Position numbers and translations under genes: made by a program
The notes under the pieces: generated by a model
Told to the model about the DNA's origin: nothing
The model's database searches: none
What the model saw: the letters and a program-made list of their open reading frames with translations, nothing else
Shown: positions 42,059 to 50,642 of the stretch, one piece after another
Numbering within the stretch: position 1 is the stretch's first letter
Layout of the letters: each line of letters begins with the position of its first letter
Assembly: GCA_016789785.1 (NCBI GenBank)
Contig: JAEUQE010000001.1
Location: forward strand, 1 to 64,000
Length of the DNA: 64,000 bases
Source of the DNA: Bryobacterales bacterium
GTDB taxonomy: Bacteria; Acidobacteriota; Terriglobia; Bryobacterales; Bryobacteraceae
Direction of reading: 5' to 3'

Positions 42059-44557
42059 TCAGTTGGTCTTCGAAGGCCGGAAGAACAGCAACAGACCTTT
42101 CCACTTACGCAGGAGCAACTCGATCAGGTTGAGGCCGATTGCCAGACCGAGCAGACCGGGCCACAGCCGCACCGTCGAAGCCACTGCCTGATCGCCGGCC
42201 AAGAACAGATCCTCCGGCCTTGGTTGGAAGCGTCCGCCCGTGAAGCCTGACACCTGCTTCAGCAGCAACTCGTCGGACCCGTAGTCATTCATCTCATCTT
42301 CAGGCCGGTAGTGCCCGATCTCAGGGAAGGCCTCGGACTCCACCACCGGGCGCACGCGAAACAGCCCGCGCTGGTTGCCGATGGTTACCTGACCGCGGAA
42401 CACTCCCGGAGCGGTCTTGCGGAACTCGACCGGCTTCTGAAACCCATCGGGGCCGAATGCGAACAACTCCGGCAGCTTGGCGGGCTCCCGTGTTCTCTCG
42501 CTCAAACGGTACTCCGCTACCAGATCGCCGCTCGTGTTGTCGAAATCGAGCCGCGCCTCTCCCGACTGGGAGTGCGGGAGGAGGTCGCGCACCAGATTCG
42601 CCCAGAACCTGTCGAACGGTTTCCAGTTGACCCAATCCGCGGCCCAACGGTTCTTGGCATCCGATGCGAACACCACTGACCGGCCCAATCCGTATTGCCA
42701 GCGGGCAAGCAGCGGATCCCGCTTCTCGATGCTGAGAATCGTATCCGCGGTGGGCTTGGAGATGAACTTCACGTAGCCCTTCAATGCCGGCGCGGAGGCC
42801 ATGTCGATGCCCTCCAGGATCTCGGTGTTCTTCGTCACCACAGGCACTGTCGGTTTCTCGATGGCTGTCGATCCGGTGTGCTCCATGACGTCCTTCAACA
42901 GAATCTGTTCGAGGCCGGAGGGATCGTTGAGGAAATAAGCCTTGCCCTTTGCGAATTGCGCCACCTTCTCGAGATAGGCGCGATTCACATCCTGGCCCAG
43001 CCCGACTGTCGAGATGGTGATCCGCTCACCCGCCGCTTCCTTGGCGAGCGCGATCGAATCGCCTTCCTCGGAGATACCGTCCGTGAGGAGCACAATGTGC
43101 TTGAAGGTCGCCTTGACTGGGATGGACTTTCGAAACGCCTCGCTCAACGCCGGTGCGATCTGCGTGCCGCCGTCGGGGGTGATGCCGGCCACCAGCCGTT
43201 TGATGGTTGCGCGGTCCTCGGCCTTCCGTGTCGGCACGGCCCATTGAAACGAGTTGTCGAAGATCAGTACCCCGACCATATCCACGGGCCGCAAATTCTC
43301 AATCACACCGATCGCCGCCACCCGTGCCAGCTCCATCTTCCGCCCTTCCATGGAGGACGATTTGTCGATGATCAGCACCACCATGGTGCCTTCCGGAGAT
43401 CTTGGAGGTGCAAGTTTGGCGGGAAGTGCGCGCTCGAGCGGATCCTCTTCCTTCTTCCCTTCCACGTAGACGTTCTGCTCGCCCCCGATTACCAGCAGAC
43501 CGCCGCCTTCCTTCACATAGGTTTCGAGTTCCTGCTTGCGCGCCGGCGGGATCGCTTCCAGGTTGTGATTGTTGAAGACCACCAGTTGATAGCCGGAGAG
43601 ACGTGAGCTGTTTGCATTCTCCACGCGGTCCACCTGGAACTTGCCGGCATCGAGAATATTCAACAGATGCGAATCCACGGCGGGAGAATCCTGCGACACG
43701 AACAGCACTCGCGGCTTGCGCACCGAAAGCGCCTGCTCGAAACGGACTTCCCCTCCCTCTTGCGGGCGGATCACTCCGGAGATGTCGATGGCGCCCGCGG
43801 TGTTGAGGCTGCTGAACACGCGCACGGAATTCTCACCTGCTTCGAGCGTGACGGGATTCGAGCCGAGCACACGGCCCTCCGCGGATAGCTCGATGACCGC
43901 ACTCATCGCCTTCGGCGAGCTGACGAGAAGATCGATGGGAAAGCGCTCACCCGTGAATGCCAGCGAAGGCAGGGTCATGGACTCGATTCGCAACGCGGGC
44001 TTCGGCCGTCCCTTCAGGGCGTATGTATCCACGGGCAGGCCGAGTTGGCGTGCCTGCCACGCCGCGCGTGTGATGCTGCCGCGATTCTCCTTGCCGTCGG
44101 AAACGAGCACCAGTCTTCCGACAAGACCTGCGGGCAGTGACGACGAGGCCTCGCGGATTGCGGCCTCGAGATCGGTTGCCCGTCCCGCCTCTCCCGATGC
44201 GAGCTTCAACTGCCAGCCCTTGCTGTATTCGGTGGGATCGAGGGGGCGGGTGCCGCGCGCGAAAGGAATCACGCGTACCCAGTGTCTGCCCTTCGCTCTC
44301 TCAATCTGAGACGCCAGTTCCGACGCCCGTTTCAGGTCACTGTCCGAGACGCTGGCCGAGGTGTCCACCAAAACACCAACAGCCACTTTTGTTTCGGTGA
44401 CCGTCATGCTCGGTTCGGCGAGTGCCAGTAGAATCGCCAGAAGCGAAACAGTCTTCAGGGCGAGCCCCAGGCGCGATTTGGCCCGCGGCCACTCCCACAC
44501 CAGAAATCCGATCACCAGCGGCAGGAAAAGCAGCACCCAGGTACGCTCGAAACTCAT
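42059..44557 (-). CDS. VWA membrane protein with amidotransferase-like domain (Bat operon)
   Basis: An 832-aa membrane protein. N-terminal segments at about 7-22 and 34-50 anchor it. An incomplete VWA-like region follows (VGVLVDTSASVSDSD, about 60-75), then beta-rich sequence, a class I glutamine-amidotransferase-like domain (about 295-370, VLFVSQDSP, LVVFNNHN, GGGLLVIGG) and a second VWA domain (about 395-570) with complete metal site DKSSSM, GGTQ and LLTDG. A final membrane segment is near 805-822. The amidotransferase-like part lacks an obvious Cys-His pair and is probably structural. ATG 44557 has GGAAAG upstream and overlaps the preceding gene by 4 bases. Confidence 0.88.
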   Translation of the reverse strand: MSFERTWVLLFLPLVIGFLVWEWPRAKSRLGLALKTVSLLAILLALAEPSMTVTETKVAVGVLVDTSASVSDSDLKRASELASQIERAKGRHWVRVIPFARGTRPLDPTEYSKGWQLKLASGEAGRATDLEAAIREASSSLPAGLVGRLVLVSDGKENRGSITRAAWQARQLGLPVDTYALKGRPKPALRIESMTLPSLAFTGERFPIDLLVSSPKAMSAVIELSAEGRVLGSNPVTLEAGENSVRVFSSLNTAGAIDISGVIRPQEGGEVRFEQALSVRKPRVLFVSQDSPAVDSHLLNILDAGKFQVDRVENANSSRLSGYQLVVFNNHNLEAIPPARKQELETYVKEGGGLLVIGGEQNVYVEGKKEEDPLERALPAKLAPPRSPEGTMVVLIIDKSSSMEGRKMELARVAAIGVIENLRPVDMVGVLIFDNSFQWAVPTRKAEDRATIKRLVAGITPDGGTQIAPALSEAFRKSIPVKATFKHIVLLTDGISEEGDSIALAKEAAGERITISTVGLGQDVNRAYLEKVAQFAKGKAYFLNDPSGLEQILLKDVMEHTGSTAIEKPTVPVVTKNTEILEGIDMASAPALKGYVKFISKPTADTILSIEKRDPLLARWQYGLGRSVVFASDAKNRWAADWVNWKPFDRFWANLVRDLLPHSQSGEARLDFDNTSGDLVAEYRLSERTREPAKLPELFAFGPDGFQKPVEFRKTAPGVFRGQVTIGNQRGLFRVRPVVESEAFPEIGHYRPEDEMNDYGSDELLLKQVSGFTGGRFQPRPEDLFLAGDQAVASTVRLWPGLLGLAIGLNLIELLLRKWKGLLLFFRPSKTN

Positions 44558-46470
44558 GATGCTTTCCTTTCCGCGGATTGCTTCGATCCCCGCCAAGGCA
44601 GCCGCAACAGGTTCCGCGGGGCAATGTCCGAGGTGGCGCGTCCGAACATTATCCACTCCACCACGAGAATCATGGCGGCAAGAATCGCCAGCCAGTACCA
44701 GATGTCGCGCGCGAAGGCCTCCAGCCCACCCACTCCCGCAAAGCCGCTTCGAACGGTCTTGGGCGGCTCCCATCGCCCTTCGGCGACATCGGGCAGGCTC
44801 AAGGAATGGACCACTTCACGGTCGCCGAGACTCACTCGCACCACCCCGGGCGCGCCGCTGAAGAACCGCAGATTGCGGTCGCGCAATGTGAACGGCAGCG
44901 CCGCTTGTTCATCGGCGACCACTGTCACCGCGGCGGCCTCGTAATCCCGGTTCAACGCAATGTTCACCGTGCCGATGCTGCCGGCTTCCATCTCGACCCG
45001 ATGGAACACACCGGGCGACATCCACTTGAGAAGGTTCGCGAACAGGAGAGGCGTCGCCAGCTCGTAGCGCAGCGCCGAACGCATGGGATGAAAGCCCAGC
45101 ACGGCGGTCTTCACCGCGCCGTTGCGCGCCAGGATGGCCTGTCCCCCATCCACCTCCGCGATTGGGATGTCGGAGTCCGATGCCCCGAACAACTGCGTCG
45201 ACTCGATGCGCGCATCCTTTGACCGCAAGCCTGCCGCAAGGAACTGGTCACTGCGCCAGCGAACCGCGACATCCTGCTTCTGGCCACGAACCGGAATCGG
45301 CGAGGCTCCCGCGGGTGGATCAATCCAGATGCTGTTTTGCGATGGCGCCGCGGGGGGACGGAAGCGGTCAAGGATCACGATGCCTGCCTCGCCATCGGGC
45401 TTGTACTCGCCCGGACGGCGGTACTCGATCTCCAGGCGCCGGTTCGCCGAAAGCAGCGGGCGCAGCAATTCAGGCTCAGCGGAATACACGACTACCTTCA
45501 CCGATTTCTCTTCCGGCACTTCAATCATCGCGACATCGTCGGATCCAAGCGCATCACCGCCTTGCAGCCGCGCTTCCACCCATCCCGCGGCCTTGGTTCG
45601 AAACTCAAAGCTCGAATCCAGGTCCGATGCCGGCGGAATGGTCAGTTTCCGAGTGCCGACCGGCGCTCCGCCAAATGTCACCACCAGCGGCAGACTCCGC
45701 ACCTGCCGCCCGTAGTTGCGCGCCGTCACATAGAGCTGCCATAGCTCCGGATCATTGGCCGCGCGGCGCACGCTGAGCTTGCGAACGCCTGTGTTCTCGA
45801 GGTCGCCACGCACAGGCAGGATCCGCAGATTGGAGGGGATCGCCGGCAGCTCGCGCAAAGCATCCGGTGCGACACGTCCCGGTCCGGAGTACACAATCTC
45901 TCCCGAGCGCTTGCCTTCAAGACGCAGAGCCTGGGCTGCGAATCCCAGTCCTAGCCCCAGATTCAGCGCTCCCGAACCGGGCTGCACCTGGCGGATCGCG
46001 GCCTCCAGCGCCTGCTTGTTGCTCTCAAATCCAGTCACTGGTGTTGCCAGTGCATCCGCGCGCACCACCATCACGCGATCGGAAGAAGGCAGGGCTCGCA
46101 CGTAGCGGACAGCCGCGGTTCGCGCCTCTTCCATCAGCAGACGATCGCCGGTTCGTGCGCCCATCCACGCCGATGCATCCACCAGCAGCACATGATCGCG
46201 GGAATTGCGGTCCGGCGAGCCGATGCGCACCTGAGCGATCGCCAGCAGCAGCAGGCCAAGCGCGATCAACTGCAGGATCAACGACCAGGGTTGCTGGATC
46301 TTGCGCCGGTGCTTGCGTTGTGCCGGCATTTCGGAATCCTGCCAGAAGCGCAACGTCGCCACGCGCAGCTTGCGGCGCGAACGGTCAAGCAGATACAACA
46401 ACACCACGAATGATGAAATCGCGCTGAGCAGCGCCAGAAACTCCGCCGCGCTGAGATTGAAGAAGAACAT
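44554..46470 (-). CDS. BatA-like membrane protein with degenerate VWA domain
   Basis: A 638-aa protein with the BatA N-terminal segment (FFFNLSAAEFLALLSAISSFVVLLYLLDR) and a second membrane helix near 62-80. The following VWA-like domain has VDASAWM where the metal site DxSxS should be, so metal-dependent binding is likely lost. A long beta-rich periplasmic part runs to a C-terminal helix (about 590-610). Its stop overlaps the downstream VWA gene start by ATGA, and its ATG abuts the DUF58 stop codon, so all are one operon. Bat proteins are linked to envelope stress; the role is not settled. Confidence 0.86.
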   Translation of the reverse strand: MFFFNLSAAEFLALLSAISSFVVLLYLLDRSRRKLRVATLRFWQDSEMPAQRKHRRKIQQPWSLILQLIALGLLLLAIAQVRIGSPDRNSRDHVLLVDASAWMGARTGDRLLMEEARTAAVRYVRALPSSDRVMVVRADALATPVTGFESNKQALEAAIRQVQPGSGALNLGLGLGFAAQALRLEGKRSGEIVYSGPGRVAPDALRELPAIPSNLRILPVRGDLENTGVRKLSVRRAANDPELWQLYVTARNYGRQVRSLPLVVTFGGAPVGTRKLTIPPASDLDSSFEFRTKAAGWVEARLQGGDALGSDDVAMIEVPEEKSVKVVVYSAEPELLRPLLSANRRLEIEYRRPGEYKPDGEAGIVILDRFRPPAAPSQNSIWIDPPAGASPIPVRGQKQDVAVRWRSDQFLAAGLRSKDARIESTQLFGASDSDIPIAEVDGGQAILARNGAVKTAVLGFHPMRSALRYELATPLLFANLLKWMSPGVFHRVEMEAGSIGTVNIALNRDYEAAAVTVVADEQAALPFTLRDRNLRFFSGAPGVVRVSLGDREVVHSLSLPDVAEGRWEPPKTVRSGFAGVGGLEAFARDIWYWLAILAAMILVVEWIMFGRATSDIAPRNLLRLPWRGSKQSAERKAS

Positions 46471-47355
46471 CTAGTAAACCGCCTGCACCTGGCTGAGCGG
46501 GCCGAACACGGCCTCTTCCACGGAAGTCCGGGTGGATAGGCCAATATATCGCCCGCCCTTGCGCAGTGCCAACTCGCGCAGACCCCGCGCATAGGAATCG
46601 AAGCGTTCCGTATAGAGTTGACGTGCGTCTTCCTCAAAAGACAGTTGCATCGTCTCGCCCGTCTCGGCGTCCTCGATTTCGAGTTCGCCGTTCCAGGGCG
46701 GCACGCGATCTTCCTCCGCGTAGACATGCAACAGCAGCAACTCGTGACCGGAATCCGCCAGGTAGCGCAACGGCCGGTCGCAATCATCCTCACCGAGGAA
46801 GTCGGAAATCATGATGAGAAGGCCGCGCTGTGGATAGGTTTGAGTGAACTCGCGCGCTACGTTGAAGAACTTCGTTCGCCCATCGGCTTTCAATCCACTG
46901 AGAAAGTCCGCCGCGGGAGCGAAACGATGACGCCCGCCGCCGCATGCGATCGACTCCTTCAACGTCTCGGCGTAGGTCTGCAACTGGATCGCTTCCAGCC
47001 GCACCAGTCCCACGTAGCCCAAGGCGCCGGCCAGTTTACGGGCGAAATCGAATTTCGCGCTGCCAAGCCCGGTATCCATGGAGGAACTCGTGTCCAGCAG
47101 GATTCGCACGGGCACGCGCGGTTCCACCTGGAACATCTTCAGGAAGAGCTTCTCCAGCCGCATGTAGGCGCGCCAGTTGATCGCCCGCAAATCGTCCCCG
47201 TGGTGGAAGTTGCGATGGTCGAGAAACTCCTGGCCCGCCCCTGCGAATCGCGACGCGTTGTGGCCCCCCACCAGCCCTGGAAACGATTTCATCCAATGGA
47301 TGGTGAGACGCTCCAGCCGCTCGAGAAATCTGCGGTCGAGTAGCGGCTCCGGCAT
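46471..47355 (-). CDS. DUF58 domain protein
   Basis: A 294-aa protein of the DUF58 family, which is normally found next to MoxR ATPases. The pattern GHNASRFAGAGQEFLDHRNFHHGDDLRAINWRAYMR (given in part: HRNFHHGDDLRAINWRA) near 35-65 is the family hallmark. A VWA-like fold follows with LLDTSSSM near 86-93 and LIMISDFLG near 180. No membrane segments are evident, unlike many DUF58 proteins. It lies 9 bases after the MoxR stop and directly before the BatA-like start. Confidence 0.92.
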   Translation of the reverse strand: MPEPLLDRRFLERLERLTIHWMKSFPGLVGGHNASRFAGAGQEFLDHRNFHHGDDLRAINWRAYMRLEKLFLKMFQVEPRVPVRILLDTSSSMDTGLGSAKFDFARKLAGALGYVGLVRLEAIQLQTYAETLKESIACGGGRHRFAPAADFLSGLKADGRTKFFNVAREFTQTYPQRGLLIMISDFLGEDDCDRPLRYLADSGHELLLLHVYAEEDRVPPWNGELEIEDAETGETMQLSFEEDARQLYTERFDSYARGLRELALRKGGRYIGLSTRTSVEEAVFGPLSQVQAVY

Positions 47356-47364
47356 GGCGCGCTC

Positions 47365-48357
47365 CTAACGCGCCTTTGCGGCGCCCACCGAATCAATCAC
47401 TTTTTCGAGCACGGTGTCCGGGGTCTGACCGTCGGCATGGGCGTCGAAGTTCAGAATGATCCGGTGCCGCAAGACCGAAGAGGCGATCGAACGGACATCT
47501 TCCACACTGAGTTGCATGCGTCCGCGCATCAACGCAAATACTCTGCCGCATTCCACCAGAGCCTGGGCGCCCCGCGGCGAGCTTCCGTATCGCACATACT
47601 TGTTTGCGAGTTCGTGTGCCTGCGGGGTGCCTGGCTGAGTCGCCATGACGAGGTCGACTGCGAATTCCTGCACATGGCCCGCCACCAACACGCTCTTACA
47701 GACCGAACGAAGCTGCAGGATCTCATCGCGCGCGATTACCTGCTGCACGTCGATTTCCTCTTTCTGAATCGTGCGGTCGAGGATTTTCGAAAGGTCGCCA
47801 CGCGAGGGATACGTGACCAGGATCTTCATCAGGAAGCGATCGAGCTGCGCCTCGGGCAGCGGATATGTACCTTCCATTTCGATGGGGTTCTGCGTCGCCA
47901 TCACCAGGAACGGGGCTTCCAACTCATGCGTCGTCGTGCCGCTCGTGACGGTGCGTTCCTGCATCGCTTCGAGCAATGCGGACTGCGTCTTTGGCGTGGC
48001 GCGGTTGATTTCGTCCGCCAGCACCAGATTGGCGAAGATCGGGCCGGGCTGGAAGCGCAGGATCTTGTGGCCGCGCTCATCGTTCTCCATGATCATGCTG
48101 CCGACGATGTCGGCGGGCATCAGATCGGGCGTGAATTGGATTCGGGAGTAGCGAAGATGAAGCACGCGGGAGAGCGTGCGGAGGAGAGTGGTCTTGCCGA
48201 GGCCGGGCACACCCTCCAGCAGGACGTGTCCGCCAGCCAACAAACAAATGAGGACGCCATCCACGACGTCCTGCTGACCCACGATTACTTTTCCGATTTC
48301 TTGCCGGACCCGCTCAAGCTGAGCGCTGGCCTGTACTACCCGCTGATCGATGGACAC
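47365..48357 (-). CDS. MoxR-type AAA+ ATPase
   Basis: A 330-aa ATPase of the MoxR family, thought to act as a chaperone for VWA-domain partners, which are encoded just downstream. Walker A is GVPGLGKTT (49-57), Walker B LVLADEINRA near 111-120, and MATQNPIEMEGTYPLPEAQLDRF (in part ATQNPIEMEGTYPLPEAQ) near 152-172 is the sensor-1 and arginine-finger block. SPRGAQAL near 262 is sensor 2. The start is GTG at 48357, since the nearby ATG is out of frame. The ribosome binding site is weak. Confidence 0.94.
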   Translation of the reverse strand: MSIDQRVVQASAQLERVRQEIGKVIVGQQDVVDGVLICLLAGGHVLLEGVPGLGKTTLLRTLSRVLHLRYSRIQFTPDLMPADIVGSMIMENDERGHKILRFQPGPIFANLVLADEINRATPKTQSALLEAMQERTVTSGTTTHELEAPFLVMATQNPIEMEGTYPLPEAQLDRFLMKILVTYPSRGDLSKILDRTIQKEEIDVQQVIARDEILQLRSVCKSVLVAGHVQEFAVDLVMATQPGTPQAHELANKYVRYGSSPRGAQALVECGRVFALMRGRMQLSVEDVRSIASSVLRHRIILNFDAHADGQTPDTVLEKVIDSVGAAKAR

Positions 48358-48443
48358 AACTTCATTCTAGTGCAAGCGAACTCACAGCACGCGCTGTTTT
48401 TCAACCGGCACGCTGCGCACTTCCTGACGTTCCGCCGGCCGCC

Positions 48444-48893
48444 TCAGCGAGCCTCAACCGCGGACCGCTCTCCCATCGCGTTCGCGAAGTGGGACACAAT
48501 GTCTGCCATCTCTTCCAGCGCCTTCTGCGCGAAGGTAAACTGCGAAAGCCGGCAGGCGGCCGCATAGGACACTCGCATGACCTGAAAATCGATCATGAGC
48601 ATCCTTTCCTCAATGGAGACCCCGCCCAACTCGAATTCCGCTGCGTGGCGAAGGAGGCTGGTCATCAGGCGATAATCCCGATCGAGAGAATCGCGCAACC
48701 TTTCCATTCCTTCCGCAGGCACCGCGGACTGCAAACTCGCCTGGATACGGGGAAGCTCCAACTGGTTGGCCTTCGCTACTTCAGTCGTGTAATCCCGCGT
48801 AGTCTTGGTACTCAGAATCAACAGGCACGAATAGCGAAACCAGTAGAGGAACAGCAGCACCGAAAAGCTGATGATAATTATGCTTGCGAACAT
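48444..48893 (-). CDS. small membrane-anchored protein at the head of the Bat operon
   Basis: A 149-aa protein with one N-terminal transmembrane helix (about 3-24) and a helical cytosolic part that contains KTTRDYTTEVAKANQLELPRIQ near 30-50. I do not recognise a family. It is 86 bases upstream of the MoxR gene and in the same direction, so it probably opens the operon. Its role may be linked to the Bat complex, but nothing in the sequence proves this. Confidence 0.72.
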   Translation of the reverse strand: MFASIIIISFSVLLFLYWFRYSCLLILSTKTTRDYTTEVAKANQLELPRIQASLQSAVPAEGMERLRDSLDRDYRLMTSLLRHAAEFELGGVSIEERMLMIDFQVMRVSYAAACRLSQFTFAQKALEEMADIVSHFANAMGERSAVEAR

Positions 48894-49003
48894 GCTCTCC
48901 CTATCCTCTTAAAGCTTCGACCTTATTCTGACACTCATGGGAAGTTGGAGCAAGCAAAGTGTGCGGATATAGGGTTATTTTCCCGGAACCTTCCAAAACC
49001 ACC

Positions 49004-49591
49004 TTAGAACGTCATGTTCGATGGTAGTATGGCGCGCCGCTCACAGTGATCGAGATACAGCTTGCCATAGCTCTTGGTAATGTAATCGGCTGCCGACCAC
49101 CCCAACTTCAGGGCCGCCGCATCGATCCATGCCGCGGAGCCCTCCAGTTCCACAAAGTCCCCGATCGGAGTCTCATCAATCGTGGCGATCCCTTCCCCAT
49201 CGGTATACTCTGTCCGGTACTTCTCGTAGCGAAATACCGGCTCGAACCCCAGCCGCCCCAGAATCGCGGGTAGATTCTCTCCATCCGCGAGTTGCGTTTC
49301 GAGTTCTTCCCTCGACTTGTGCCGGCCCGCTTTCGCCGGTCCCTTGAACGTCAGAACCCACTCCTTCCCAAACTGCCGCACTCGCAGCAGTGAGCCCGCC
49401 GCACGAAGCCGCAGCTCCGGCGTGTCGAAGAGCACATTCACTTCGAAGGTTCGCGTGCGCTTGAGCCTGAATCCCGCGTTGCGCAGGTGCCGGGCCATGG
49501 CCTTGGGACCAGTAATCGCGATTTTGACTTCTGTTTCGGTGTGAGATGTCCTCTCGTGGGCGCTGGCTGGAACTGCTTTCGATTTCGCCAT
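49004..49591 (-). CDS. CYTH domain protein (class IV adenylate cyclase-like)
   Basis: A 195-aa protein of the CYTH superfamily, enzymes with a beta tunnel that act on triphosphates with metal. The ExExK signature is E-T-E-V-K near residues 19-23. Further conserved basic and acidic strands follow: LRVRQFGKEWVLTFKGP near 70-86, REELETQL, RTEYTDGEGIATIDETPIGDFVELEG (in part TIDETPIGDFVELEG). The length and end pattern fit class IV adenylate cyclase (CyaB) rather than short triphosphatases, but activity cannot be read. ATG 49591 has GGAG 5 bases upstream. Confidence 0.88.
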   Translation of the reverse strand: MAKSKAVPASAHERTSHTETEVKIAITGPKAMARHLRNAGFRLKRTRTFEVNVLFDTPELRLRAAGSLLRVRQFGKEWVLTFKGPAKAGRHKSREELETQLADGENLPAILGRLGFEPVFRYEKYRTEYTDGEGIATIDETPIGDFVELEGSAAWIDAAALKLGWSAADYITKSYGKLYLDHCERRAILPSNMTF

Positions 49592-49647
49592 TAGCTCCAA
49601 CTTCGCGCATTCCAGCCACCGGGAGCAAGCAGCGCTATAGTTGAGGA

Positions 49648-50325
49648 GTGATTCACAAGACGGCCAGAGCCCTGCTTGTCTCGCTCGGTCTTCTGCTGAG
49701 TGCGGCTGACCGCGAGCGCCCCACGGACTACCCGGTGCACACGCAATGCGGCGGCTCTTCCCTCGGCGCGGAGTTCCTCTCGCGATCGCTGCTATCTCCC
49801 GAAGGCAATGTGTTGCTCCGGGATTATGTTGCTGTCGAAGTCGGCTTCCTTACCCCGAAACGCGAGAAAGTGCTCTTGAGTTCCGGCCACTTCTCGCTCA
49901 GGATCAACGGAAAGAAACAGGTCCTGATGAGCCAGGCACCAGCGATGGTCGCGGCTGCCGTCAAGTACGAGGATTGGGAGCGGCGTCCCACGCTCATCGG
50001 TTCCGCGGGAATGGGAGGGGCGGACGTCATTCTTGGACGGCCTCGCCAAACCGAACGCTTCCCTGGCGACCGGCGGCCTGTCGACTCCCGGCTGCCCGCG
50101 CCGCCTCGCGCCCCGGATCAGGAGGATCGCAGTGGCGTCGAAATGCCGGAGCGCCGCGCGCCGGAGGAGATTGTCGAGCGTCACGCGCTACCCGAAGGCG
50201 AGATTGGCGGCTTCACGAAGGGAATGCTGTACTTTCCTTTCAAAGCCAAAACCTCGACCATTCAGAAGCTCGAATTGATCTACGAAGGGCCCTCTGGGCA
50301 AGCGGTGTTGAAACTGCAGCCTTGA
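49648..50325 (+). CDS. secreted protein of unknown function
   Basis: A 225-aa protein with an N-terminal signal-like segment (ALLVSLGLLLSAADR). The start is GTG, with GAGGA immediately before it. The middle (about 140-180) is rich in Pro, Arg and Asp and probably disordered, flanked by two beta-rich parts (about 45-110 and 190-225). I recognise no family. It is divergent from the CYTH gene, with 56 bases between them. Confidence 0.7.
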   Translation: MIHKTARALLVSLGLLLSAADRERPTDYPVHTQCGGSSLGAEFLSRSLLSPEGNVLLRDYVAVEVGFLTPKREKVLLSSGHFSLRINGKKQVLMSQAPAMVAAAVKYEDWERRPTLIGSAGMGGADVILGRPRQTERFPGDRRPVDSRLPAPPRAPDQEDRSGVEMPERRAPEEIVERHALPEGEIGGFTKGMLYFPFKAKTSTIQKLELIYEGPSGQAVLKLQP

Positions 50326-50642
50326 CGTCGTGACTGGATCACCGAAAGCCAGCGGCTGGCCTGTTCGAAAGCCTTGAACAGATCAGCCCGCAGCCCCGCC
50401 AATTCGTGCCGAGGCCTTGCTCAGTCCATCGGCACCGGCTGAAACGCCGCCCCCTTTTCGCGGGGATTGTCCTCTTAAAGAATGCCTCGGTTGCGGTGAT
50501 GCCGGCTGCCGCGGCGAAATTTCCGAGGGTCCGGTTCCCGGCATACGAAAGCTTGCTTCCGCTCTCTCTCAAAATGCGGTCTTTCGAAAACCATCCATCC
50601 GCAACTCATCGCCGAGCCATCGGGTTAAACTGTAGAGTCCGC
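50326..50642. other. intergenic region, no supported gene
   Basis: These 317 bases lie between two secreted-protein genes. Short open frames exist on the minus strand, but none has a convincing start, ribosome binding site or recognisable protein sequence. A TAAACT box about 10 bases before the next ATG could be a -10 element. No hairpin with a T-run was found. Confidence 0.5.

Noticed and set aside
50339..50572. Minus-strand open frame of about 77 codons in the gap before the LGFP protein
   Set aside because: No start signal, no recognisable protein pattern, and composition like random high-GC sequence; a decayed gene cannot be excluded but is not supported.
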